Shown: positions 8,401 to 18,073 of the stretch, one piece after another
Numbering within the stretch: the first letter of the stretch is position 1
Layout: each line of letters starts with the position of its first letter
Source of the DNA: Mycoplasma_N cavipharyngis
GTDB taxonomy: Bacteria > Bacillota_I > Bacilli_A > Mycoplasmatales > Mycoplasmoidaceae
Direction of reading: 5' to 3'
Assembly: GCF_042984175.1 (NCBI RefSeq)
Contig: NZ_CP155569.1
Location: 434,001-498,000 of the forward strand
DNA: 64,000 nucleotides
Notes under the pieces: generated by a model
The model's input: only the letters and a program-made list of their open reading frames with translations
Databases searched by the model: none
Told to the model about the DNA's origin: nothing
Position numbers and translations under genes: made by a program

Positions 8401-10278
8401 TTATTTTTGAGCGTTAATATAAGCGATTTCAATTCGATTATTTTGTTTTCTAATTCCATTAATGAAATTTTGATAACTTTCTAATTTAGCACTACTTTTT
8501 AAGAAAAGATTGATTGTTGATGGAATTGCTAAACGTAAATCATTAGCAGTTTGATTAGCAGGATCTAAATATGGCACATAAGTTGTGTTATTTTGACTAG
8601 CTGATTTAAATAATTGATATGCTGTTTTTGCAGCGGGACTATTTAAAATTAGTTCTTTATCTTTATTAGATGGATTACTATTTTCTGTTTTATTATTAAA
8701 AAATGATTTAGCAGAAGGAACATATGATGATTTTAGAGCATAGTCTTCAGCATAAGAAACACTAGTTTTTTGATTAGTGTTATATAAATATTCTGTATTA
8801 TTTGTAAAAAGTCATTTAATAAATAATCTAGTAGCACGGTTTGCTACTTTATTGTTATTTAAATTAATCCCAATAATATGACCACCTTGTAAAACATATG
8901 AATTTTGAGTTGTTGTACTTTCTGAATTTTTTAATGGTTGACTTAAAGTTAAAACATCTTTATCAGTTAATTGTTTGTCTTTATTAGGAACTTTTTGTTT
9001 ATAACGAGCATTTGAACCCATAGAAATAGCGATTTCTAAATTAGCAAACCGAGTATTAATGTTGTCATCTTTATTAACAACATAACCATATCCACCATTT
9101 TTTGCTACTTCATATAATTTATTATAAGCATTTTGAAAAGCTATGCTTTGTTCAGTGCCATTTTTAAAAAAGGTATATTTAAAATCTTCATTAGCTTTAG
9201 CATGATCAGAACGATTTCATAAATATTTTTTATAATCATGATTTAATTGATTAAAAGAATAATTATATAAAAATGATACAGGTGCATCAAATTGAAGCAT
9301 TCTTGCACGATCTTTTAATTGTGTTTCTGTGTTACTAGCAGTTGAAGTTGCACTACTAGAATTTTTAGCAAGTGAATAAGGAAATGAAGCAGCTAATTTT
9401 GCAGCTAAATCAACTAATCCATCTCAATTTTCAAAAACTGATTTTTTTAAAACGTAATTATCAAATTTTTTCTCGTTATTCTTTTTATATTCACCATAAA
9501 TTTTTTGTACTTTATCTTCTAAACTAGAATTTGTATATGTTGTTGTACTAGTTGTTGATTTTGTATCACTACTTGTAGTCGATTTTTTCTCAATACCAAA
9601 TTCTTTTTTAAATCATTCAGTAGAAGTACTGTCAATAGTAACACTAGTTTCTTTCTCAAGCACTTTATTTAACAAATATTTTAAGACTGGTTTGTTTAAA
9701 TAAAGAATTTCTGAACTTAAACCAATTGGTAAAAGATAAAGCCCTTTATCTTGACTATCAATCCCATAAATGTTTTGATTAACTTTTAAAAATTGATCTG
9801 AAACTAAATTAGTATCAAATTTATCTGATGCTAATGTTACAGTTTTATTATTAACTTTAATAGTATTATTATCTTTATTATAAGTATCTTGACTTAAATC
9901 TAGTTGGCCTGAAACTGATGCTAATCCTGAAACTACTGGAGGATAATTTAAGGTCAAATTCGGTACATTACTTCAGTTTCTGATTGTGATATTTCTAATA
10001 ATATTAGTTGCAACATTGTTATAACCATCACCTTGAGAATTGATTTTAACTGGTAAATATCCTTGTTCTTGTTTGGCAGCAGTCTTAATTTCATTATTGA
10101 ATTTTTCAGCAATTTTTTGAAGGTTTTGAAAACGTCGATCACTTGAAGTTCATGGTAAACCAATAAGAACTTCTTTAGTATTAACAGAACTACCTGAAGA
10201 ACATGCAGCAAGTAATAAACTAGCAGAAACAGTTGGAATTAAACTAGCAAATAACAATTTTCGAATTGAAATTTTCAT
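8401..10278 (-). CDS. Large surface lipoprotein, solute-binding-like (P68/MG185-type)
   Basis: A 625-residue protein with a lipoprotein signal peptide: MKISIRKLLFASLIPTVSAS then a lipobox ending LLAAC, with the lipidated Cys near residue 27. The mature part is Asn/Ser/Thr-rich with a low-complexity Ser/Thr linker near the middle. The C-terminal third has NLEIAISMGSNARY and a GGHIIGINLNNNKVANRATR-like stretch followed by LFIKWLF, which I associate with the mycoplasma P68/MG185 lipoprotein family and with extracellular ABC solute-binding proteins. That family assignment is from memory and moderate. It would be anchored outside the membrane after Lgt and signal peptidase II action. A weak AAAGAAG lies upstream of the ATG. 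No permease genes adjoin it. Confidence 0.75.
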
Positions 10279-10354
10279 TTTTATATTGATAAAGTTGAAT
10301 ATCTTCTTTTCTTTTTTTAGTTAAATTGATTATTAAAAAAATAGTTTTTAGAAT

Positions 10355-10393
10355 AAAAAAAACAACACAATCTAATAACTAGATCGTGTTGTA
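10355..10393 (-). terminator. Strong intrinsic terminator
   Basis: Thirteen-base stem with a four-base loop and eight T on the minus strand. It lies about 80 bp upstream of the lipoprotein start, so it cannot be that gene's own end. Confidence 0.75.
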
Positions 10394-10506
10394 TAAAAAT
10401 AAAATGAGTATTTTAACTTGCTGCAGAAATAAACTTAGCAGCCGAAAATTTACTGATTTAAGAATTTTAATCATATTGACTTCAATTTTAAATTCAATTT
10501 AAACTG
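10355..10506 (-). ncRNA. Candidate small transcript upstream of the lipoprotein gene
   Basis: On minus, a TATGAT -10 box (10518-10513) would start a transcript near 10506. It ends in a near-perfect 13-bp hairpin (ACAACACGATCTA / TAGATTGTGTTGT) followed by eight T at 10355-10362, one of the strongest terminators in the window. No real gene lies between, so a ~150-nt RNA is implied. It contains a short GCTGC/GCAGC stem and a 31-codon ORF (10379-10474) coding a hydrophobic, basic peptide beginning MIKILKSVNFRLL. Either a small RNA, a small peptide gene or an attenuated leader of the lipoprotein gene is possible. Confidence 0.35.
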
Positions 10507-10718
10507 TTTAGTATCATATCAAAAAAAGTTTCAAATTAATAAATGATTTTATTTTTTCGATTAAAAAATTGTTAATAAAATATTATTAATTTAAGAATAA
10601 TATTTAATTTATTATTAATAATTGATTATTTTTCATTTTGATTAATGATTTTTTGATTAAAATTAATAAAGATCAAAACTAGAAAATATTTAAGATATGA
10701 GAGATTTTGCAAATATTT

Positions 10719-11782
10719 ATGAATTTAGGAAAACAATTATTAGATGATAATAATTTAAAAATCAAAATTAAAACAGAACAAGATATTTGAAATTATGATC
10801 TTTTTTCTTAAAAAAATTTCAAAACAACAAAAGATTTTGGGTTTTTAGTTTCTTACCTTTTATTAATTGTCTTTTTTTCTGCATTGATTTTCGCTTTTGT
10901 TTGTATAAAACTCTTTTAAATCGAATTTTTGCAGTTGATGTTTTATTTAAAAAAATTCTTCTAGTTTTGATTTTTTACTATTTTTTTATTCTTTCATTTT
11001 TTCTTTTATCTATTTATTTCTTATTTTTTTTTGTTAATAAAAATCAATTATTAACAATTAGAAATTTTGAACTATCTTTTTATCTCTATTGTGGAATTTA
11101 TTTGTTTATTAGTTCATTAGTTTTTGGCATTATTATTTTCAAATTTAAAAATAATGTTATTGAAGATTATAAAAAATTTTCATTAAAAAAACTTGGTGTT
11201 GATTTTAATAAATATTTAATAACTAATAATCATAGACAATTAGAATCAATTTGAGAAAAAGTTAATCATAGTAGTTTCTTATCTTTTTTTTGTAAAAAAA
11301 TATTTTTTTTCTCATGAATTGATATTCAATTTCAAGAACTTAAAGATTTAGTTGAAGTTGATAGCAATTTATCTAAAAAATTTGCTTCATTAATAGAAAC
11401 AAGATGAAATATCAATCCTAAGAGCATTGAAGAACATAAAGATTATTTTGTACTTCATATATTTGCATTAAGATTAGTGAACTTTTTATGAATTTTTTGT
11501 TCATCATATTCAGTTTATTTTATTAATAAATATAATGATATTAATAAAAATTCGATTAAGTTACATCAAGCAATATTTGTGTTACATTGAATTATTTCTT
11601 GAACAGCAACAATTTTATTAATGATCTTTTTTTATTGATCATTTATTTATTATCCAAGCGAACGAATCAATCACTATGCTATTTTAGTGGTAGTTATTTT
11701 TTTAGGCTTTAACGCATTAAGAAATATTTTATTAAGCCTGTTTTATCATTTATTTTTAAAAATCAAAAAGAAAAATAACTAA
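10719..11782 (+). pseudogene. Polytopic membrane protein A, frameshifted at poly-T
   Basis: Paralogue of the intact gene B and of gene D. The ATG frame (10719) reads MNLGKQLLDDNN...DIWNYDLFS and stops at TAA 10809-10811. Gene B reads NYDLFFLKKFQ there with seven T; here the T run 10801-10806 has six. One more T would restore the frame FLKKFQNNKRFWVFSFLPFI, which stays open to TAA 11780-11782. The repaired protein would be about 354 residues with about six hydrophobic segments and a basic tail (KIKKKNN). Conserved features across the family are WNYDLFFLKKFQ, YKTLLNR, WIFCSSY and NKNSI. It may be dead, phase-variable, or a sequence error. Confidence 0.7.
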
Positions 11783-11844
11783 TTCTTATTTTGTATTCAA
11801 AAATGTTTTTAATGAATAGAAAATAGAATGAATTTGTAACATAT

Positions 11845-12975
11845 ATGAAATCACAAGAACAGTTATTGCTAAATCATGATAGTAAAAATGATAATTTAGT
11901 AATCAAAATTAATACTGAAACAGATCTTTGAAATTATGATCTTTTTTTCTTAAAAAAATTTCAAAATAATCAAACTTTTTGAGTATTTGCTTTTTTACCA
12001 TTTATTAATTTTGTTTTTTTCTGTTTTGATTATCGTTTTTATTTACATAAAACCCTTTTAAATCGCAATTTTGCTATTAATATTTTTTATAAACAACTTT
12101 ATTTGATTGGTTTTTTTTATTTTCTTTCAATTGTTGGATTTATTTTATCTTTATGAGGTTATTTTTATTACTATTTTAGTGATCAAAATCAATTACCACC
12201 ATCTTTATCTAAAGAAACGCTTTTTTATTTAATTTGTAGTTTAAACTTATTTTTAAATTGTTTTGGATTTGGTATTACTATTTTTTGGTTTAAAAAAAAT
12301 ATTATTAAAAAATATCAAAAATTTACTTTTGATCAAATGAAAATTGATTTTAGACATTATTCATTAGTTAGTAATAATCAACAATTAGCAATTCTTTGAG
12401 CAAAAACTAATCAAGCACCTTTTCTATCTTTTATTTCTAAAAAATTAATTCGATTTTCATGATTGGATTTAAAATTTGAAAAATTTTTATCTTTTATTAA
12501 TGTTAATCCTGAATTAGTTGAAAAATTTGTTTCAAAACGTGAAACAAAAACGAATTGATATAAACAACAATATTTATTCACTGAACAAAATGATACACTT
12601 AGAACTCGTAGATTAAGTATTTTTTGAATTTTTTGTTCATCATATGCAATTTATTTTATTAATAAATATTATGAATTAAATAAAAATTCGATTCGTTTAA
12701 ATTTAATAATACTTATTATTCATTGAATTATTTCTTGAACAATTATCATTTTATTTATTTACTTTTTATATCAAAATTTAAATCTTCTTATCATTGCTAG
12801 AAATAGTGTAAAAAGTGATTCTTTAGAATTAGACTTCAGATTTAAATTAGTATTAATAATAGTAATTGTTTATTTTGCTCTTGGTCTTCTAAGACATTTA
12901 TTTTATGTTTTGCTTTATCAATCAGTTTTAAAATTAAAAAAAGATCGATCAAAAAATAATGATTGATATTTTTAA
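11845..12975 (+). CDS. Polytopic membrane protein B (intact member of the A/B/D family)
   Basis: A 376-residue protein from ATG 11845 to TAA 12973-12975, rich in TGA Trp codons. Order: ~50 hydrophilic residues (INTETDLWNYDLFFLKKFQN), a hydrophobic segment (FAFLPFINFVFFCF) ending in DYRFY, KTLLNRNFAI, then further membrane segments near YFLSIVGFILSLWGYFYYYF and YLICSLNLFLNCFGFGITIF. A central ~130-residue hydrophilic region follows, then WIFCSSYAIYFINKY, HWIISWTIIILFIYFLY, and a final segment with a basic Lys/Arg tail. No signal peptide, no catalytic motif, no known family recognised. It is the only intact copy among three paralogues in this locus. Confidence 0.75.
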
Positions 12976-13006
12976 TTTTTGATTGAATTATTTAATTAAA
13001 ATTGTT

Positions 13007-13012
13007 TATAAT
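13007..13012 (+). promoter_or_regulatory. -10 box of gene C
   Basis: TATAAT 50 bp upstream of the gene C start, in the only sizeable gap between B and C. The -35 region is not clear. Confidence 0.5.
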
Positions 13013-13061
13013 ATACATTCACCTTATAATTTTTATAATTTAAATTAAGAATTTTAATAAA

Positions 13062-14197
13062 ATGAAAAAAAATAAAAAATTTATTAATTTTGCAGTTTTA
13101 TTTGTTGCTTGTTCTACTTCTTTTAGTGCGTTAACTGTTTTACCTAATAAAAACACATCTAATATTGTTAGTGTTAATTCAGAAACTTCACATTTTAATT
13201 TATCTAAATTAGAAAATCATTCTTTTAAAATAGATCAATCACAAAGAAAAGAATTTCGTGAAAAGTTTAATTCTCAAATTTTTGGTTCTTTAAATCAAAA
13301 AATAATAAAAAGAGAAACTTCTGAAATTAGATTAGATGATTTTAAAAAAAATTCAGTAATATTTGAAAATAATCAAGATAATAAAAAAATAGTTGAACCT
13401 AACAAATTAGTTACTAAAGAAGCATCAAAATATTTTGATAAAATTTTGGATAATAAATTTAACTATAATGATTTATTTAAAATTGCTGAAAAAAATGGTT
13501 ATTCAAAATCAAAACTTCAAAGTGAAATTGATAAAACAATTTCACTAAATAATTCATCAAATAAAATAAGCTTGCTAAAAAACATTAATCCAATCAATCA
13601 AAAAAATTGACTCACTCTAGTTCGCGAATAATTGATGTTAGAGTTAAATCAATGTTGCAAAACATAAGAAAAGCAGGGATAGATTCAGCATATTTTGCAG
13701 TTGCTTCTGCTGCAGTTGCTGCTGGTTATTGAGTTGCTTCTTGATTTTTTGGATTAACTATCCCCAGTGCTACTGCTGCTACTGCTCAAGTAGTTACTTT
13801 TGGAGTTGAAGGCTTAGTATACGGAGCTTTTTATGAAATTTGAAAAAATGATAAAAATTATTTATTACTTTATGATAGAATCGGAGATTTTCAAATTGTA
13901 GAAACTTTGTATAAATTTTACAAACTAAAAGATGATTTAAAAAATATTAAAAATACTTATTTTAATTTTATAAGAAGTTTTAAAACTGCAGTATTTGCTC
14001 TTAAAACAACAACTAATTTAATTAAGTTAGGAATATATTCAACAGCTTGAGCAGCACCAGTAGGTTTAGCATTTTTAGTTTTAGCAGATTTAATAATACA
14101 AGTTACTAGTTTAGTTTTATCTTTAAATTTATATAAGAATTTTTTAGTTAATATTAATCAAAAAATATTTATCATATATGAAAGCAACATTAGATAG
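13062..14197 (+). pseudogene. Signal-peptide protein C with Ala-rich membrane segments, frameshifted at poly-A
   Basis: The ATG frame starts MKKNKKFINFAVLFVACSTS, a signal peptide (possibly with a lipobox-like VAC), followed by ~165 hydrophilic residues. It stops at TAA 13629-13631. The run of seven A at 13600-13606 is one short: with eight A the frame would read INQKKLTHSSSRIIDVRVKS and continue to TAG 14195-14197. The second part has Ala-rich hydrophobic stretches (AYFAVASAAVAAGYWVASWF; ATAATAQVVTFGVEGLVYGA) and two more near STAWAAPVGLAFLVLADLII. A repaired protein would be about 378 residues. Its end overlaps the start of gene D by 20 nt. Function unknown; the hydrophobic part looks like membrane-inserting hairpins. 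Confidence 0.6.
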
Positions 14198-15306
14198 TAA
14201 TAGTAATAATAATGATTTGTTAATCAAAATTAATACTGAAACAGATCTTTGAAATTATGATCTTTTTTTCTTAAAAAAGTTTCAAAATAATAAAACATTT
14301 TGAGTATTTGCGTTTTTACCCTTTTTCAATTTTATTTTTTTCTGTTTAGAATATCGGTTTTATTTGTATCAAACCCTTTTAAACCGTAATTTTGCTGTTA
14401 GCATTTTTTAATAATCGAGTTTGATTAATTGGTTTGTTTTATGTGATATCTCTGATTTGCTCTTTTGCTTTAGTTCAATTATATTTCCCTTTTTATTTTA
14501 CTGAAATTAATAAATTGCCATCCAATTTATCAAAAGAAGCCCTTTTTTATCTTATTTGTAGTTTTTGTATGTTGTTTAGTTCATTAGTTTTTGGTATGAT
14601 TATTTTTAAATTTAAGAGTAATATTATTAATTGATACAAAAAATTTTCATTAAAAAAAATTGGCATTGATTTTAATCAATATCAAATAGTTGATAATAAT
14701 CAACAATTAATTACTCTTTGAGAAAAAACTAATCAAAAACCATTTTTATCATTTTTTTGAGAGAAAATAATTGGATTTTCATGATTGGATTTAAAATTTG
14801 AACAATTTTTAGCACTAATTAAAGTTGATCCTAGTTTATCTTCTAAATTTATTTCTAAACGTGAAGTGAGAATGAGTCGTTTTCATCAACAAAATGAAGG
14901 TGTTGTCGGTCTTTTTTCAATTAGTAGTAGAATTAGTAGTTTTCTTTGAATTTTTTGTTCATCCTATTCACTATATTTTGCTAATAAATATAGTGAACTT
15001 AATAAAAATTCACTAAAAATTCATCAAATAGTATTAGTAATTCATTGAATTATTTCTTTGCTAACAACAATTTTATTTATTGTCTTTTTTTATCAAGCAT
15101 TAAATAATGTTTATACACCAATTATTAAAGAAGCTCAAAGTAGTCAATTAGGTGATTTTACTTTAATTTCAAATATTTTTCAACATTTATATATTACTTT
15201 TTTTATAGGTTTAGCAATTTTTTTAGCTATTGGTGCACTAAGAAATATTTTGCTTATTTCAATTTATCATGTTCTTTTAAAACAAAAATCGAACTTGAGA
15301 AAATAA
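14178..15306 (+). pseudogene. Polytopic membrane protein D, frameshifted at poly-T
   Basis: Third member of the A/B family. From ATG 14178 it matches B (NTETDLWNYDLFFLKKFQNN, then YRFYLYQTLLNRNFAVSIF) and stops at TAA 14409-14411. The T run 14404-14409 has six T; five would read IFNNRVWLIGLFYVISLICS and stay open to TAA 15304-15306. Thus an inserted T, the opposite sign to the loss in gene A. The repaired product would be about 375 residues and carries the family features WIFCSSYSLYF, NKYSELNKNSL, HWIIS, and a basic tail (KQKSNLRK). The start codon lies inside the 3' end of gene C in another frame, so coupled translation is likely. Confidence 0.7.
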
Positions 15307-15385
15307 AGTTAACTAAAAAACAAACTTTTTTAATAAGTTTGATTATTAATTTAAATTTTTTTCATTTTTATGTTAATATATATGT

Positions 15386-15503
15386 GTTAGTTTTCTTGAT
15401 AATACTAGTTTGAAGAAAATTAACAGGCAATAACAAGAAATGTTAGCATACCGAGATAAGAGTTTATCTCGTACAAAAAGGGCTAAAGGCCCTTTATTTT
15501 TTT
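15386..15503 (+). ncRNA. Structured small RNA candidate
   Basis: A TA-rich -10 region (15374-15383) precedes a stretch with three ordered helices: GTTAGTTTTCTT (15386-15397) with AAGAAAATTAAC (15413-15424, one G-U pair); GAGATAA (15453-15459) with TTATCTC (15464-15470); and the terminator AAAGGGC (15477-15483) with GCCCTTT, then a T run. The G+C content is clearly above the surrounding DNA. It is separate from gapA, which has its own -10 box 165 bp further on. I tested it by eye against 4.5S RNA, 6S RNA, T-box, preQ1 and tracrRNA features and found no match. A chance 24-codon ORF (ATG 15440) is present. Confidence 0.5.
15477..15503 (+). terminator. Terminator of the 15.4-kb small RNA
   Basis: AAAGGGC / GCCCTTT stem with a short loop followed by a T-rich run. 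Confidence 0.7.
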
Positions 15504-15666
15504 GCCCTTTTTAGTTATTTTGAATGCTTAATTTAACTAAAAAATCAGTTTTATTACTTATTTTTGATCATAATAAATTGATTAAGATTTCTAATTTTTT
15601 GATCATAATTAAAAATTGATAAACCTATGAATGAAAATCTAGTTTTTAGATATATGTATATGTTGA

Positions 15667-15672
15667 TATAAT
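15667..15672 (+). promoter_or_regulatory. -10 box of gapA-pgk
   Basis: TATAAT 72 bp upstream of the gapA start. Two TTTTTGATCATAAT-like direct repeats lie further up (GATCA at 15566 and 15601). Confidence 0.55.
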
Positions 15673-15743
15673 TAAAGCATTGATTTTCAAATTATTTTTT
15701 TGAAAATCATCAAAATTATATTTGGATTGGAAAAAAAAATTAT

Positions 15744-16751
15744 ATGAATAAAAAAGTTGCTATTAATGGCTTTGGACGAATTGGTCGGTTAACTTTTCGC
15801 ACATTATTAACTCAAAAAGGAATTGATGTTGTAGCCATTAATGACTTAACTGATGCAAAAACTCTTGCTCATTTACTAAAATATGATAGTGCTCAAGGTA
15901 TTTTAAAAGGTTTTTGTGTTGAAACTGAAGGTGATAATTTAAAAATAATTAATCATCAAACTAATGCAGTAACTTTAGTGCCTGTTTACTCTGAACGTGA
16001 TCCTAAAAATTTACCATGAGTTAAATTAGGAGTTGAAGTTGTTTTAGAATGTACTGGTTTATTTACTAAAAAAGAAGCTGCTGAACAGCATTTGATTGCT
16101 GGTGCTAAAAAAGTATTAATTTCAGCACCTGGTACAGGTGATATGAAAACAGTTGTTTATAATGTTAATCACGACATTTTAACTCCATCTGATCAAATTG
16201 TTAGTGCTGCTTCATGTACAACTAATGGTTTAGCTCCTGTAGTTTATTTTTTAGATCAAGCTTTTGGAATTAAATCAGGAACAATGACTACGATTCATGC
16301 TTTTACTGCTGATCAACGGCTTCAAGATGCACCTCATAGAGATTTACGTAGAGCACGTGCAGCAACAGCATCGATTGTACCAACAAGCACTGGTGCAGCC
16401 AAAGCAATTGGTTTAGTAGTACCATCATTAGTAGGAAAATTAGATGGAATTGCTCATCGTGTGCCTGTAATTGCTGGTTCATTAATTGATTTAACTTTAT
16501 TTTTAAATCAATCTGTAACTGCACAAGAAGTTAATCAATTACTAGAATCAAAAGCAAGTGAATCATTTGCCTATTCAAAAGATCCATTAGTATCTGCAGA
16601 TATTATTGGTCATACTGCAGGTTCAATTTTTGATTCTTTATTAACTAAAGTTCAACCAACTGGTGAAGTTCGTGTTTTTGCTTGATATGATAATGAATCA
16701 TCATACGTTCATCAACTAGTTCGTACTTTAGTATATATGAGTCAATTATAA
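15744..16751 (+). CDS. gapA: Glyceraldehyde-3-phosphate dehydrogenase
   Basis: A 335-residue, full-length GAPDH. The N-terminus has the NAD-binding fold (KVAINGFGRIGRLTFR). The catalytic Cys is at residue 158 in SAASCTTNGLAPV, followed by the HAFTADQRLQDAPHRDLRRA stretch with the phosphate-site residues and the C-terminal WYDNESSYVHQLV motif. It oxidises glyceraldehyde-3-phosphate to 1,3-bisphosphoglycerate with NAD+ in glycolysis. TGA Trp codons occur near residues 92 and 314. The pgk gene follows after 30 bp, so the two are probably one operon, giving the two consecutive reactions. The NADH made here would be reoxidised by the Nox enzyme encoded at 23.4 kb. Confidence 0.97.
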
Positions 16752-16781
16752 TTTTGTTTTATTTTTAGAAATTAAATTATT

Positions 16782-18014
16782 ATGAAATATCATAAAAAAC
16801 AAATTACTGATCTTGATTTAGCTAATCAAGTTGTTTTAGTTAGATTGGATTTAAATGTTCCAATGAAACAAGGTCAAGTTGTTGATCATACAAGAATTGT
16901 TCAATCTTTGCCAACTTTGCAATATTTAATTAAAAATAATTGCAAAATTATTGTTTTAAGTCATTTATCACGAATTAAATCTCTAAAAGATAAAACTGGT
17001 GGTGAAAAAAGTTTAGCACCAGTTGCTAAAGTATTAGATCAAATGTTAGATACTCCTGTTTTATTTTGTTCTGAAAATACTGGTGATCGAGTTATTCAAG
17101 CAGTAAAACAATTAAAACCAAAAGAAATTTTAGTATTAGAAAACACTCGTTATCAAGATGTTAATGATCAAGGTGAAATTGTTAAATTAGAATCAAAAAA
17201 CGATTCTAAATTAGCCCAATTTTGAGCTAGTTTAGCAACAGTTTTTATTAATGATGCATTTGGTACAGCACATAGAAGTCATGCTTCTAATGTTGGAATA
17301 GCAACTTATCTTAAAAATTCAGCAATTGGCTTTTTAATTGATCAAGAATTAGTTAATTTAGCTAAAGCATGTGATCAATATACAAAACCATTGATCGCTG
17401 TATTGGGCGGTTCTAAAATTTCTGATAAATTAAAAGTAATTAATCAAATTGCTAAAAAGGCAGATAAAGTTTTAATTGGTGGAGGTATGGCTTATACCTT
17501 TAAAAAAGCCCAAGGTTATGATGTTGGTGATTCATTAATTGAAGAATCAATGATTGAATCATGTCATCAAATGTTAGAACAGTGAAAAGATAAGTTAGTT
17601 TTACCAACTGATGCAGTTGTTAATGCTGAATTTGCTGATCTTCCTGGTAGAATTGTCAAATACCAAAAAGATGTTAATCTTTGAAACAATGATATTGGTT
17701 TAGATATTGGTCCTGAAACAATTGCTAATTTTTGTGCTATTTTAGATAGTGCTAAAACTGTTGTTTGAAATGGACCAGTAGGAGTGTTTGAATTTAGTAA
17801 TTATCAAACAGGAACTCGTGCCATTGCTAATAAAATGCAAGAAATTACTAAAAACAATGCTTTTACTTTAATTGGTGGTGGTGATTCAGCATCAGCTTAT
17901 CAACAATTTAATCAAGGTCAAGGAGTTAGTTTCATTTCTACAGGTGGTGGAGCTTCTTTAGCATACATGGAAGGACAAGATTTATTAGGTATTAGTGTTA
18001 TTGCTAATAAATAA
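16782..18014 (+). CDS. pgk: Phosphoglycerate kinase
   Basis: A 410-residue protein of normal length, begun at ATG 16782. Conserved landmarks: VVLVRLDLNVPMKQGQV, LSHLSRIKS (substrate-binding Arg), NDAFGTAHRSHASNVG, AVLGGSKISDKLKVI, NGPVGVFEFSNYQTGT, and the C-terminal nucleotide-binding STGGGASLAYMEGQDLLG. It transfers phosphate from 1,3-bisphosphoglycerate to ADP, one of the few ATP sources of a mycoplasma. It lies 30 bp after gapA on the same strand. Trp codons are TGA. Confidence 0.97.
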
Positions 18015-18073
18015 TTTAAAAAAATTAGCAACTTTAATTATTAAAAACTAATGAAAGATTATTAAGAGATTAG

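Noticed and set aside
9954..10211. 85-codon minus-strand frame inside the lipoprotein region
   Set aside because: Wrong frame; the overlapping lipoprotein frame has a signal peptide and lipobox and continues 625 codons.
15386..15503. tracrRNA or SRP RNA identity for the 15.4-kb RNA
   Set aside because: No CRISPR repeats or cas genes are in the window, and the conserved SRP loop (GGAAG with AGCA) is absent.
16303..16524. Antisense frame in gapA
   Set aside because: Repetitive Gln/Leu composition; shadow of the GAPDH gene.
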